The notes beneath the pieces were generated by a model. It saw nothing but the letters and a program-made list of their open reading frames with translations, did no database searches and was not told where the DNA came from. The translations under genes and the position numbers were made by a program. A stretch of 43,239 bases of DNA from an uncultured Clostridia bacterium (GTDB lineage Bacteria > Bacillota > Clostridia > Christensenellales > UBA1242): NCBI GenBank assembly GCA_945921465.1, contig CAMEKS010000007.1, forward strand, positions 1-43,239. The letters run 5' to 3'. This document shows positions 26,387-35,721 of this stretch, piece after piece (positions within the stretch are counted from its first letter, which is position 1; each line of letters opens with the position of its first letter).

Positions 26387-27408
26387 TGTTAAAAGACAAA
26401 ATAAAATTTAGAAAAATTAGATATGATGTACTAGAATATTTAGATCAAGTTAGTTACATTAATCGAATAGACGACTACATTGCCAATAAGGAACTGTATG
26501 AGGGGAATTCCTCTCATGCAGAGTCTTTGTTGCGCGAAGCTCGATTAGATACCTCCAATCTAGATTACGACGTTGTAGCAAAGATATTGTCTGATTACAA
26601 GAATGAGTTGATGAGTATTGATTCTATTAACAAAGCAACAATGATGGAATATATTAACAATGTAGTTAAAGCAACTGGTATACCTAATGCGGAAGAAGAA
26701 TATAATTTGGCATATGATGAATTAGAGAATTTTCTGTTGCAATTTCTACAAATACAGACTCTTCAGAGCCAGATGATTAATTCCGTTACAAATGTATTAT
26801 ATATGGGTGACGACAATTGTTTGCATGATATCAAGGATGATTCTATTGTAATCAATGTCACTCAATACGCATCAGGTCTGAATGTAGAAGAGATAGAGAA
26901 TTATGATGAATTAGCTATTAATTATATTGCTGACAAAATAATAGGTAGACAGAGAGCATTGTTTACATCCTTTGATTATGATGATGATGGCTACTATTTG
27001 ACTGGCGATGGAGAAGAAGTATTTGTTGAAGATGTGAGGAAAGAATTGCTGCATAGAGCAGATGAGATATTGACTCAATTGTTGGATGTAGATGATCAAG
27101 GCGTAATTAATTCGCAAATAAATGATATTTATAATGATGGTACTGCAGATGCTAGCTTTGGCAATAGCAGCAATAGAAAGATTGGAAGAGCTGCATGGGA
27201 AGAGTCTAAGAAGAAGTTTAGTTCTAATAATCGAACAAAGAATCGTTTTGTAGATGACAATGACGAGGACGAGGAACAACTTGACAATTTAGAAAAATCT
27301 GATATAATAGATGATGTATCAGAAACATATAATAATGAATCAAAGACTAGACTTAATAATCTGAAAAAATCTCTAGGGGAACATAGCGTCAAGATAAATA
27401 AGAGATAA
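26386..27408 (+). CDS. Unrecognised soluble protein, second gene of TrbL-like unit
   Basis: 340 residues, no signal peptide or membrane helix, so cytoplasmic. The N-terminal ~250 residues look helical and acidic; the tail (about 260-340) is polar and very charged with DDNDEDEEQ and likely disordered. The ATG shares one base with the TAA of the TrbL-like gene, which implies translational coupling and a functional link. I do not recognise a family. A cytoplasmic partner of the membrane protein, whose own C-terminal tail is also charged, is a reasonable inference. Confidence 0.8.
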   Translation: MLKDKIKFRKIRYDVLEYLDQVSYINRIDDYIANKELYEGNSSHAESLLREARLDTSNLDYDVVAKILSDYKNELMSIDSINKATMMEYINNVVKATGIPNAEEEYNLAYDELENFLLQFLQIQTLQSQMINSVTNVLYMGDDNCLHDIKDDSIVINVTQYASGLNVEEIENYDELAINYIADKIIGRQRALFTSFDYDDDGYYLTGDGEEVFVEDVRKELLHRADEILTQLLDVDDQGVINSQINDIYNDGTADASFGNSSNRKIGRAAWEESKKKFSSNNRTKNRFVDDNDEDEEQLDNLEKSDIIDDVSETYNNESKTRLNNLKKSLGEHSVKINKR

Positions 27409-27424
27409 AGGGTAGGTGAGTAAA

Positions 27425-28888
27425 TTGGCTAATAACGGAAGCAATAATACACCAATAATAAGGGCATCGCAAGTAGATTTGAGCGGCAAAGAATATTTAT
27501 TTGATTGGGATAAGTGGACCAACAAAGGTTTTCGTAAAACTTTAGGAATGGAATATGAATATCTGGCAGATTTCTTCAGTCAGTTAAATGATATGATAGT
27601 TTTGAAAGGTAATAAGAAGACCAAACAGCCTATTAACAAAGAACCAGCTCCGTCCAAACCAGAGCCAAAGGGTAAGGAGCCCGAGCCAAAGGAAAAAGAT
27701 CCTGAGAAGAAGAAAAAAACTGAACACAAGACTACTAGAGAGCGAAAACCAAGACCAAAGGTCAAGATTCCTCCTATGCCAGCAATGACTCCACAGCAGA
27801 AAGAAAGAGAAACTGATAGAGTAATGCGTATGCACGGCGTCAATGTAAATAATTCTACACCTGAAAGAAGACAAGAAATATCTAATTTTTATGGACAATT
27901 TTTGGATAAAACACCTGATGAAATTAGCAAAATATTAAAAGACGCAATTGCAAAAGATAAAAGCCACAAACTTAATCCAGCGGTGCTTACTGCATTAGAT
28001 AGTGCTTTTACTGCATATAACCCAGATAGCAGAGTGGGCGGTACTCAGTCTAAAAATGCTAAAGATACTTTTCTTAAAATAATGGCAGAACTGGGAAGTG
28101 ACAATGACAAAGGTAGAAGAATAATGATGGATGTTATTCCTACCGAGCATATGAAAATTGTTCTTGACGCTGCTAGATCTATGGATCCTAATAATAGTAA
28201 TAAGGAATTTGTGATGCCTTACAAGTCTGATTTGCATAATATGGGGATAGATGGATTAGTTATTTTTGGCATACAACAAGCACTTGCCAAAATTGATGCC
28301 AACGATTTAAGTTCTGAAAAAGCTTCGAATATGTTGAAATCTGCAAGAGCGAACATCAAAGAAGTAAGAGAAGCATACCATGATACATACAAGGCCAATG
28401 GTCGTGCTACCAAGACTATTGGCAAAGAGGCAACTGAGGCTTCTAAATTTGTAGACAAAGAGCGAGAAAAAGTCAATAAAGAGCTCTATAAAGAATCGGT
28501 AGAAAAATCAATAGAAGAAGATAATTTGGCTAAAGAAACCGAAGGAATGAGCGACCACGAGAAGAAGAATTACGAGCATGATAAACAAGAGCGAGCCAAG
28601 TTATCAGAGACTAAGAAACGATTGCAAAGATCTAAGGAAGAGAGAGAAGGTGTAGAACAAGACGCGCCAGATCCTACTGTGCAAGAACCTATTAATGCCA
28701 AGAAGTATTACGAAGATAGATTGAAGAACTTGGAGGTTGAAGGTGAGATGGTGGTGCCAGAACAAACAACAGAAGTTGGTTTGCAGCCAAGACCTAGTAC
28801 AAGAGCACAACAACCAAAACCTAATACACCTAACCAAGATGCAAGAAAGAAACAAGAAGAATTGGAAAATGAAGAAAGGGACATGTAG
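27425..28888 (+). CDS. Unrecognised Pro/Lys-rich soluble protein, third gene of TrbL-like unit
   Basis: About 487 residues if started at TTG 27425, which has a good AGGTGAG four bases upstream; the tracked GTG at 27416 has poorer spacing. No signal peptide or membrane helix. Order: short N-terminal globular part (to ~60), a strongly basic Pro/Lys/Glu linker (PKGKEPEPKEKDPEKKKK, ~65-110), a helical central region (~120-330), then a highly charged coiled-coil-like tail (~340-490). The stop codon lies in the loop of a terminator, closing the three-gene unit. Family not recognised. The basic linker could contact nucleic acid or membrane; this is only a guess. Confidence 0.8.
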   Translation: MANNGSNNTPIIRASQVDLSGKEYLFDWDKWTNKGFRKTLGMEYEYLADFFSQLNDMIVLKGNKKTKQPINKEPAPSKPEPKGKEPEPKEKDPEKKKKTEHKTTRERKPRPKVKIPPMPAMTPQQKERETDRVMRMHGVNVNNSTPERRQEISNFYGQFLDKTPDEISKILKDAIAKDKSHKLNPAVLTALDSAFTAYNPDSRVGGTQSKNAKDTFLKIMAELGSDNDKGRRIMMDVIPTEHMKIVLDAARSMDPNNSNKEFVMPYKSDLHNMGIDGLVIFGIQQALAKIDANDLSSEKASNMLKSARANIKEVREAYHDTYKANGRATKTIGKEATEASKFVDKEREKVNKELYKESVEKSIEEDNLAKETEGMSDHEKKNYEHDKQERAKLSETKKRLQRSKEEREGVEQDAPDPTVQEPINAKKYYEDRLKNLEVEGEMVVPEQTTEVGLQPRPSTRAQQPKPNTPNQDARKKQEELENEERDM

Positions 28889-28903
28889 ATATGTTCCTTT
28901 TTT
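28875..28903 (+). terminator. Intrinsic terminator overlapping a stop codon
   Basis: Stem AAAGGGACAT / ATGTTCCTTT, loop GTAGAT, followed by T-run. The TAG stop of the preceding gene is inside the loop, so the left arm is coding sequence. Confidence 0.85.
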
Positions 28904-29160
28904 GTATTAAATGATATAAAGAAGTTATTGAACAATATTATAGATATGTTGTTTCGACGAATTGTCATTAATTCTATAAAATCATTATTAAATAATATGA
29001 GTTAGCAATTAAATATTAATAAATATAATAATAGCAGCAATTTGTAATTACATTAGAATGTAGATAATTATTCTACTATGCAATCTATAATTAAGTTATA
29101 AAATATTGATATAGTAATTACTTTATTTGTTAGTCAAATTAGAAGCATATTTGTATCAAT
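28904..29160. other. AT-rich intergenic stretch
   Basis: Very AT-rich with no supported gene, RNA or terminator. Marks the border between the TrbL-like unit and the housekeeping block. Confidence 0.5.
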
Positions 29161-29164
29161 ATAT

Positions 29165-29216
29165 CCCAAAATGTTTGGGGATTCCTAGAGTTTTTGTTAT
29201 ACTAGTACCGAGTAGT
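29165..29216 (+). promoter_or_regulatory. plsX promoter with palindrome and FapR-like site
   Basis: TTGGGG, 17-base spacer, TATACT (29175-29203) is a plausible promoter. A hairpin palindrome CCCAAAATGTTTGGG (29165-29179) overlaps the -35 box. ACTAGTACCGAGTAGT (29201-29216) overlaps the -10 and start point; its TAGTACC half resembles the FapR box known from fatty-acid/phospholipid promoters, the other half matches less well. Confidence 0.4.
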
Positions 29217-29333
29217 GTGACAATTGTAATTTAAGTACGAAAGTTGGCTTAATATACGGATTTTTGACCAATACTGATTGAGATAATCTCTGAGGTTAAG
29301 TACGAGCAAATTAATAAAGAATTGGAGAGAAGT

Positions 29334-29726
29334 ATGACAAAAGTAATAGTAGATGCATTCGGTGGAGATTATTCGCCAGAAGAGATTATCAAAGGTGCTG
29401 GCGAAGCACTAAAAGATAATACAGAATTAGAAATCGTGTTGGTTGGAGAACCTAATAGAGTTGGTGAATTGATGACCGAATACAATGTAGATAAGTCAAG
29501 AGTAGAGATAATCGAGGCTAATGAGATTATAACCAACGATGAAGCACCAACTGTAGCAATACGAACCAAGAAAGACAGTACAATCGTTAAAGCATTTGAT
29601 GCTTTGCGTACTAGGGAAGATATCACTGGATTGGTTAGTGCTGGCTCTACCGGTGCTGTGCTGACTAGGGCTTTTCTAAAACTTGGTAGATTGCCTAATG
29701 AGAGGAGGCCTGCCCTTTGTACATAG
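29334..29726 (+). CDS. plsX: Phosphate acyltransferase PlsX, N-terminal part (ends at in-frame TAG)
   Basis: PlsX makes acyl-phosphate from acyl-ACP, the first step feeding PlsY in phospholipid synthesis. This piece holds the family start VIVDAFGGDYSPEEI, NEIITNDEAPTVAIRTKKDS and the glycine-rich LVSAGSTGAVL. ATG at 29334 is chosen over the tracked TTG at 29322 because GGAGAG precedes it and the protein then starts as PlsX usually does. The reading frame is stopped by one TAG at 29724 inside the conserved RPAL..LP segment, and the rest of PlsX follows in the same frame. With the TAG read through, the protein is 339 residues, normal for PlsX. TAG is used as a real stop at the end of this very gene, so general TAG recoding is unlikely. 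Confidence 0.88.
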   Translation: MTKVIVDAFGGDYSPEEIIKGAGEALKDNTELEIVLVGEPNRVGELMTEYNVDKSRVEIIEANEIITNDEAPTVAIRTKKDSTIVKAFDALRTREDITGLVSAGSTGAVLTRAFLKLGRLPNERRPALCT

Positions 29727-30353
29727 TTGCCAACAGTGACTGGTGGTGTAGTGGGCATTGTAGATTGTGGTGCTAATATGGATTGCAAACCTATCAATTT
29801 GTTGCACTTTGCACTAATGGGTAATGCTTATCTTAAATCTGTGTATGGTATAGCAAATCCAAGAGTAGCTCTGCTTAGTGTAGGCGTAGAGGATCACAAA
29901 GGCAATGAATTGACCAAAGAAGTTTTCCACATGCTTCAGGATTCGCCCGAGATTAATTTTGTGGGAAATATGGAAGCAAGAGATTTGTTGACTGGTCAAT
30001 ATGATTTGGTTGTTTGTGACGGGTTTGCGGGTAATGTATTGCTAAAATCATCAGAGGGCGCTGTTTTGGCACTATTAAAGATGATGAAAACAAGTATAAT
30101 GAGTCATGTAAGCAGCAAAATAGGTGCCTTACTTATGAAGAAGACATTTAAGGAACTGAAAAACACAATGGACTTTAATAACAAAGGCGGATCGGTATTA
30201 TTAGGGACTAAGAAAATTGTAGTTAAATGTCATGGTGCTAGCAAAGCTACTAGTATCAAATGTGCTATTGAGCAAGTAATAGAAGCCAACAAATCAAATG
30301 TGTGCGAAATAATAGAAAAATCTATATCAGCGGCGGAAGAGACAAGTGAATAG
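29727..30353 (+). CDS. plsX: Phosphate acyltransferase PlsX, C-terminal part
   Basis: 208 residues in the same frame directly after the TAG. It carries the rest of PlsX: LPTVTGGVVGIVDCGANMDC, VALLSVGVEDHKGNEL, FVGNMEARDLL, VVCDGFAGNVLLKSSEG and a C-terminal GGSVLLGTKKIVVKCHGAS. The TTG at 29727 has no ribosome binding site, so it is not a separate gene. The end overlaps the start of rnc by 8 bases, showing an operon. Usual neighbours fabD, fabG and acpP are missing between plsX and rnc. Confidence 0.88.
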   Translation: MPTVTGGVVGIVDCGANMDCKPINLLHFALMGNAYLKSVYGIANPRVALLSVGVEDHKGNELTKEVFHMLQDSPEINFVGNMEARDLLTGQYDLVVCDGFAGNVLLKSSEGAVLALLKMMKTSIMSHVSSKIGALLMKKTFKELKNTMDFNNKGGSVLLGTKKIVVKCHGASKATSIKCAIEQVIEANKSNVCEIIEKSISAAEETSE

Positions 30354-31026
30354 TGATGATATTAATAAAATAGAACAGTCGATTGGATACAAATTTCATA
30401 ATAAAGATCTGATTATTACTGCTTTTACCCATTCATCATATGCCAATGAACATGATGTGACTGACTACGAGAGACTGGAATTTCTGGGAGATAGTCTACT
30501 TGGCGCTATTACTACAATATATTTGTATAACAATTCTGCTAAGTCCGAAGGTGACTTAAGTAAATTCAAAGCAAAATTGGTATGTGCCAAAAGTCTTAGA
30601 AATGTAATTGCTGAAATGGGACTTGATAAATATATTTTAGTAGGTCGTAGTATTAATCATAATGCAATTCCTGACAACATTATTGCGGATGTGTTTGAGA
30701 GTATTGTAGGTAGTATATATCTAGATGGCGGAGTAAAAAGTGCATGGGATTTTGTGCACTCTAAGTTGCTAATTAGTCCTGAAAATGTGAGGAAAATATA
30801 TTCGGAATTATTAGATTATAAAACAATGTTGCAAGAGAAATTACAGGCTAAGGGACTGAGTGCTGTGTATTTATCTGAAGATATCGGTACTGATCAGATG
30901 CCTAGATTTCATATTAGGTTAATGGTTGGCGGAAAGGTTTTAACTGAGGCAGAGGCAGAGTCTAAGAAAAAAGCCGAACAATACTGTGCAAAAACTATCC
31001 TGGAGAATAGTGGAGGTTTATTTTGA
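30346..31026 (+). CDS. rnc: Ribonuclease III
   Basis: 226 residues. Cuts double-stranded RNA, including the rRNA precursor. The RNase III signature ERLEFLGDSLL (residues 42-52; Glu45, Asp49) and DVFESIVGSIYLDGG (Asp115, Glu118) hold the metal-binding acidic residues. A double-stranded RNA-binding domain fills about 155-226, starting DYKTMLQEKLQ. GTG start overlaps the end of plsX with GGAAGAG upstream; its TGA overlaps the smc start. The rnc-smc-ftsY order is classic for Firmicutes. Confidence 0.96.
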   Translation: MNSDDINKIEQSIGYKFHNKDLIITAFTHSSYANEHDVTDYERLEFLGDSLLGAITTIYLYNNSAKSEGDLSKFKAKLVCAKSLRNVIAEMGLDKYILVGRSINHNAIPDNIIADVFESIVGSIYLDGGVKSAWDFVHSKLLISPENVRKIYSELLDYKTMLQEKLQAKGLSAVYLSEDIGTDQMPRFHIRLMVGGKVLTEAEAESKKKAEQYCAKTILENSGGLF

Positions 31027-34000
31027 ATTTTAAGCAAATAGAAATGGTGGGTTTTAAGTCTTTTGCCGACCCTATCAAGATAATATTGCAGCCTGGCATC
31101 AATGCAATTGTTGGGCCTAATGGTTGTGGCAAGAGTAATGTTGCTGATGCTATTAAATGGGTATTAGGTGAGCAGAGCAGCAAGAACTTGCGTGGTGATA
31201 CAATGCAAGACGTTATATTTAAGGGTACTGAGAAAAGGAAAGGTACTAGTTTTTGTGAGGTGTCACTTACTTTTGATAACTCTAATAAGTTATTTAATAC
31301 ACCATTTGAAGAATTTACAATTACTAGGAAATTGTATCGAAATGGCGATAGCGAATATATGCTTAATCATACACCATGCAGGCTGAAGCAGATAGTAGAG
31401 ATTGTGCAAAACACAGGTATAGGCAAAGGTGGATATTCTATAATTAGCCAAGGTATGGTTAGTAAAATATTACAAAGCAAACCAGAAGAAAGGCGAGTAA
31501 TATTTGAAGAAGCCGCAGGCATAGCTGGCTACAAAGCTAAAAAGGTAGAGGCTGAGCGAAAACTAGAGCGAACTCAAGCCAATTTGGATAATATTCAGAA
31601 TATTTTGTCTGAGATAGACAGGCAGTTGACACCATTGCGTAAGCAGTCGGAGACAGCAAAAATATACTTGAAGCTAAAAGAAGAATTAAAGATATTAGAA
31701 GTCAATGCTTATATATATCAATATGATTCTGCAAGTGAGAACAAAGAAATAATACAAGCCAAAATAGACTCTATATTGAAGGATATGTCTGGTAAGCAGA
31801 AAGAATTGGATGAGGTAACCAGAAGATATAATGAAGGATTTGCCAAGTTTAACAATTTAGATGTTGATATCAAGGCAGTGCACGATAAGATTTTAGAACT
31901 GACAGTTAATCTAGAGAAACAATTTGGTCAAAGTAATTTGGTTAAAGAAAAGATAAAGAATTTGGTAGGAGAGGTGACTCGTGTAACCGAGGCCATAGAA
32001 AGCAACAAGGCGGCTATAGCAAAGATTAACGATCAGATTTACTTTACCAAGAATAACAAGATTGCCAAAGAGAATAATTTGTTTGTAGAGAAGAATAAAT
32101 TAAAAGAGTATGAGCATTCTTATATGGAGGTTTGTAGCGAGTTAAAGATAGGCGAAGAAGAAGCAATGGATATGCAAAAGAGTCTATTCGATTCGTTAAA
32201 CAAATTATCCGATGTCAAGGCTAAGGTAAGTGCTCTAAAAGTTGAGAAAGAGACATATAATAGCAGTCTAGAAGTTGCGTTGTCCGATAAGTCAGATTTG
32301 AATAAGAAGTTAATTAACTTAAAAGCAGTAGAAGAAGATAGTCTGGCCAAATTGCAACAAATGTCTAAGACCAAGAAAGAATTAGAGTTAGAAATAGGTG
32401 CATTGACCGACAAAAACAAAGAACTGAACGGAAATATCGCACTATATCAGTCTAAATTGCAAGATATTAACGCTAATAGAATATCTCTAAGACAACATCT
32501 TAACATATATCAATCAATGCAGAAAGAATACGAAGGCTTTGCGGGTGCTGTAAGAAAGTTATTGAAAGACTCGGAAAACAATGAAGAATTAAAGAAGAGA
32601 ATTGTTGGCGTAATTGCTAATTTAATTAAAGTCCCAGATAGATATCAGACGGCAATTGAGATGGCGTTGGGTAGCGCAGTTCAAAATATTGTAACTATGT
32701 CTGATGAATATGCTAAGTATTTAATTAATTATTTGAAGCAGCACGAATATGGTAGAGTCACATTCTTACCTATCAATACGGTCAAAGCCCGTTATTTAGA
32801 TAATAGATTCAGAAATAATCTTAAGAGTTCGGGCGTGTGCGGGGTAGCATCAGAACTGATATCTTATGATAAATCGATCGAGCCAGTAATATCATCATTG
32901 CTAGGCACAACAGTAATTGTTGATACAACCGACATTGCCGTTGTTTTGGCCAAAAATACAGGCTACAATTTCCGAATAGTTACGCTAGATGGCGACATAT
33001 TTTCAACTCAAGGCAGTATTACAGGTGGTAGCAAAAAGACACAAGGCACCAATATTTTAAGTAGAGAAACTGAAATAGAGCAAACTGCTAAGGCATTGGC
33101 AAAATCTGACATAGAATACAAAAATACAGCAGATATGTTGGCTGGCCTTAATGCAGAATATACCGAATTAAAGGGCAAAATTGATAATTTGTTGGATAAT
33201 CTGCATAATTTAGACATTGAGTATGCTAAACAAAATGAAATATATTCTAATCTTAATAGCACCAAAGTCGCTATGGAGAACGATATCTGCAAACTTGATT
33301 CGAATATTGGCAAGTTCAATCAAATGGTTCAGAGTATCAATGCTGAATTGGGTAGACTAGAATCCACAGAAGGTGAATTAAGTCAAAATCAGAATAGCAT
33401 CAATGACAATCAGAGCGAATTTGCTGTATTGAAAGCTAAGCGAGATGAATTAGTTAATGCAATGACCGAGACTAAAATAGTAATTGCTAGTGGTGACAGC
33501 GAAATTGCCGCTATCAATGCTGAATTGGATAGACTTAATGAAGAAATTGGGAAAATAACCGAGCAAAACATAGAATTTGGCAAGCAACTTGCATTAAACA
33601 AACGTATGCTAGAAGAATATGAGAAGACTAGCAATATCAATGGTCTAATGGCGATGAATGAGTCTAGCGAAAAAGAGATTAGTGACGCTAAGGCAGAATT
33701 AGACAATCTAGAGAGGTCGAAGGCAAGTTTGCAAGCTGACTTACGTTATTATGATGACGAGAGATTAAGATTGAGCGATGAAGTTAATAAGTTGCAAGAT
33801 CGTAAATATCAGCAAGACCTTAACTTAACCAAAGTTGATACGGATATTGAGGCAATGCAAGAGCGTGTATGGGAAGAATATGAGTTAACATATAACAGTG
33901 CTTTAGCATTTAAGCAAGATATATTTGATGTCAAGTCTGGTTTGCAAGAAATTAATAGAATTAAAAAGCAAATTCAAGGACTAGGCAATATCAATATCAA

Positions 34001-34601
34001 CGCGATAGAAGATTGTAAACTTCTTGAGGCAAGACATGGCAATATGTACGAACAAGCACAAGACTTGTTAAAAGCGGAGGCGGATATTAAGGAAATAATC
34101 AAATCTCTATCTGATGAGATGACTGATATATTCGTAACCGAATTTAACAAAATCAATGAGAATTTTGGCATTATATTTAAGGAATTGTTTGGCGGTGGTC
34201 ATGCATCACTTGAGTTGTTAAAAGCCGATTCTGTGCTTGACGCAGGTGTAGAGATTGTTGCTGTTCCACCAGAGAAAAAACTTAATAGTACCAAGTTGCT
34301 GTCAGGTGGTGAGCAAGCATTGGTAGCTATAGCAATACTGTTCGCTATACTAAAATTAAAGCCAATGCCATTCTGCTTATTAGATGAGATAGAAGCACCA
34401 TTAGATGAGGCAAATGTATATAGATTTGTGCAATACCTAAAACGATATGCAGGTGAAACACAATTTATAGTAATCACCCACAAGAAGCCAACAATGGAAT
34501 ATTCGGATTGTCTATTCGGCATTACTATGGAAGAAAAAGGTGTGTCAAAAGTAGTTTCGGTTAAGTTGAACGAAGCAGTTAGTATGGCAGAGGTAAAATA
34601 A
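31023..34601 (+). CDS. smc: Chromosome segregation protein SMC
   Basis: 1192 residues, normal length. SMC dimers with ScpA/ScpB organise and separate chromosomes. N-terminal ATPase half with Walker A GPNGCGKSN (31-39); first coiled coil about 165-500; hinge about 510-670, starting YEGFAGAVRKLL and ending GSITGGS; second coiled coil to about 1030; C-terminal ATPase half with signature LLSGGEQAL and Walker B FCLLDEIEAPLDEANV. Start is TTG with GGAGG upstream and overlaps rnc by 4 bases; the stop overlaps ftsY (TAATG). All motifs are intact. Confidence 0.97.
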   Translation: MNFKQIEMVGFKSFADPIKIILQPGINAIVGPNGCGKSNVADAIKWVLGEQSSKNLRGDTMQDVIFKGTEKRKGTSFCEVSLTFDNSNKLFNTPFEEFTITRKLYRNGDSEYMLNHTPCRLKQIVEIVQNTGIGKGGYSIISQGMVSKILQSKPEERRVIFEEAAGIAGYKAKKVEAERKLERTQANLDNIQNILSEIDRQLTPLRKQSETAKIYLKLKEELKILEVNAYIYQYDSASENKEIIQAKIDSILKDMSGKQKELDEVTRRYNEGFAKFNNLDVDIKAVHDKILELTVNLEKQFGQSNLVKEKIKNLVGEVTRVTEAIESNKAAIAKINDQIYFTKNNKIAKENNLFVEKNKLKEYEHSYMEVCSELKIGEEEAMDMQKSLFDSLNKLSDVKAKVSALKVEKETYNSSLEVALSDKSDLNKKLINLKAVEEDSLAKLQQMSKTKKELELEIGALTDKNKELNGNIALYQSKLQDINANRISLRQHLNIYQSMQKEYEGFAGAVRKLLKDSENNEELKKRIVGVIANLIKVPDRYQTAIEMALGSAVQNIVTMSDEYAKYLINYLKQHEYGRVTFLPINTVKARYLDNRFRNNLKSSGVCGVASELISYDKSIEPVISSLLGTTVIVDTTDIAVVLAKNTGYNFRIVTLDGDIFSTQGSITGGSKKTQGTNILSRETEIEQTAKALAKSDIEYKNTADMLAGLNAEYTELKGKIDNLLDNLHNLDIEYAKQNEIYSNLNSTKVAMENDICKLDSNIGKFNQMVQSINAELGRLESTEGELSQNQNSINDNQSEFAVLKAKRDELVNAMTETKIVIASGDSEIAAINAELDRLNEEIGKITEQNIEFGKQLALNKRMLEEYEKTSNINGLMAMNESSEKEISDAKAELDNLERSKASLQADLRYYDDERLRLSDEVNKLQDRKYQQDLNLTKVDTDIEAMQERVWEEYELTYNSALAFKQDIFDVKSGLQEINRIKKQIQGLGNININAIEDCKLLEARHGNMYEQAQDLLKAEADIKEIIKSLSDEMTDIFVTEFNKINENFGIIFKELFGGGHASLELLKADSVLDAGVEIVAVPPEKKLNSTKLLSGGEQALVAIAILFAILKLKPMPFCLLDEIEAPLDEANVYRFVQYLKRYAGETQFIVITHKKPTMEYSDCLFGITMEEKGVSKVVSVKLNEAVSMAEVK

Positions 34602-35488
34602 TGGGATTTTTTAGTAAAATATTTGCAGGACTAAAGAAAACAAAAGATGCATTATTTGGCAAAATTAGTGCTATATTTCACGGGGAATTGGATGATGAAT
34701 TCTTTGAAGATTTGGAATATTCGCTGATTTCATCGGACATTTCAGTCAATGCAACTACAGAGATTATAGATAATGTTAAGAAAATCTCGAAGAAGAAAAA
34801 GATTAAAACCATTGACGAATTTAAGGATGCCTTAAGAGAAGCTATGGCAGAAATCTTAGAAGTTGAAGATGAAGAAGAGTCTTATCCTTGTGCTTATACA
34901 ATTGTGGGGGTTAACGGGGTAGGCAAGACTACTGCTATTGGGAAATTATCCAAGAATTTTAAGTCGTTAGGCAAAAGCGTGCTTATGGTTGCAGGAGATA
35001 CATTCCGAGCCGCAGCTGCTGACCAGTTGACCGAATGGTCAAAGCGAGCAGGGGTAAGGATAGTTAAGTATCAAGAAGGTGCCGACCCAGGTGCAGTTGT
35101 GTACGATGGGCTGCTTAGTGCCAAAGCCAAACACGAAGATGTGGTATTGATTGATACCGCTGGCAGATTGCAAAATAAATCTAACTTAATGGAAGAACTG
35201 AAAAAGATTAATAAAGTAATCGACAAAACGTGGGATGGGGCGAGGAAAAATTATATAGTTCTGGATGCAACGACTGGACAAAATGCCCTTAGTCAAGTAG
35301 AAATTTTTAACGAGATTATACCGCTAGATGGCATTATACTGACCAAATTAGATGGTACTGCTAAAGGTGGGGTTGTATTCTCAATTGTTAAAGATTACAA
35401 TATTCCTGTTAAATATATTGGTATAGGCGAAGGAATAGACGATTTGCAAAAATTTGATGCAAAAGCGTTTATAGATTCTATTATATAA
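34601..35488 (+). CDS. ftsY: Signal recognition particle receptor FtsY
   Basis: 295 residues: a compact FtsY of N and G domains with no long acidic A domain. Docks SRP-bound ribosomes at the membrane. GTPase motifs: GVNGVGKTT (P-loop, about 103-111), DTFRAAAADQL, DTAGRLQNK, TKLDGTAKGGV and a C-terminal GIGEGIDDLQKF. ATG overlaps the smc stop by one base, so the two are translationally coupled. No clear terminator follows; a new promoter appears before secG. Confidence 0.97.
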   Translation: MGFFSKIFAGLKKTKDALFGKISAIFHGELDDEFFEDLEYSLISSDISVNATTEIIDNVKKISKKKKIKTIDEFKDALREAMAEILEVEDEEESYPCAYTIVGVNGVGKTTAIGKLSKNFKSLGKSVLMVAGDTFRAAAADQLTEWSKRAGVRIVKYQEGADPGAVVYDGLLSAKAKHEDVVLIDTAGRLQNKSNLMEELKKINKVIDKTWDGARKNYIVLDATTGQNALSQVEIFNEIIPLDGIILTKLDGTAKGGVVFSIVKDYNIPVKYIGIGEGIDDLQKFDAKAFIDSII

Positions 35489-35591
35489 TATTTCAGTTGA
35501 TAAAATTTTACCAAATAGTATATTATTAAGACAAAAAAATTAAAATATTGTTAAATGTTATATCAAATTACTATTAATAAGTATTGTTATT

Positions 35592-35600
35592 TGGTATAAT
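35592..35600 (+). promoter_or_regulatory. Extended -10 promoter candidate before secG
   Basis: TGGTATAAT, a TGn extended -10 with consensus TATAAT; the -35 region is weak. About 115 bases upstream of the chosen secG start. Confidence 0.45.
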
Positions 35601-35721
35601 AACTAAGCAGTGGCAAAATTGTTATAGATTATTTATGTGATGTTATTATGCATTTAGGCTGAATATTATAGAGTATAAATAATTGCAGAAAATATTTAAT
35701 AAAAAAATTAAGGAGAAAAAA

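Noticed and set aside
29724-29726. Alternative genetic code reading TAG as an amino acid
   Set aside because: TAG ends plsX itself, the third gene of the TrbL-like unit, secG, ruvX and others at sensible places, so TAG is a normal stop here.
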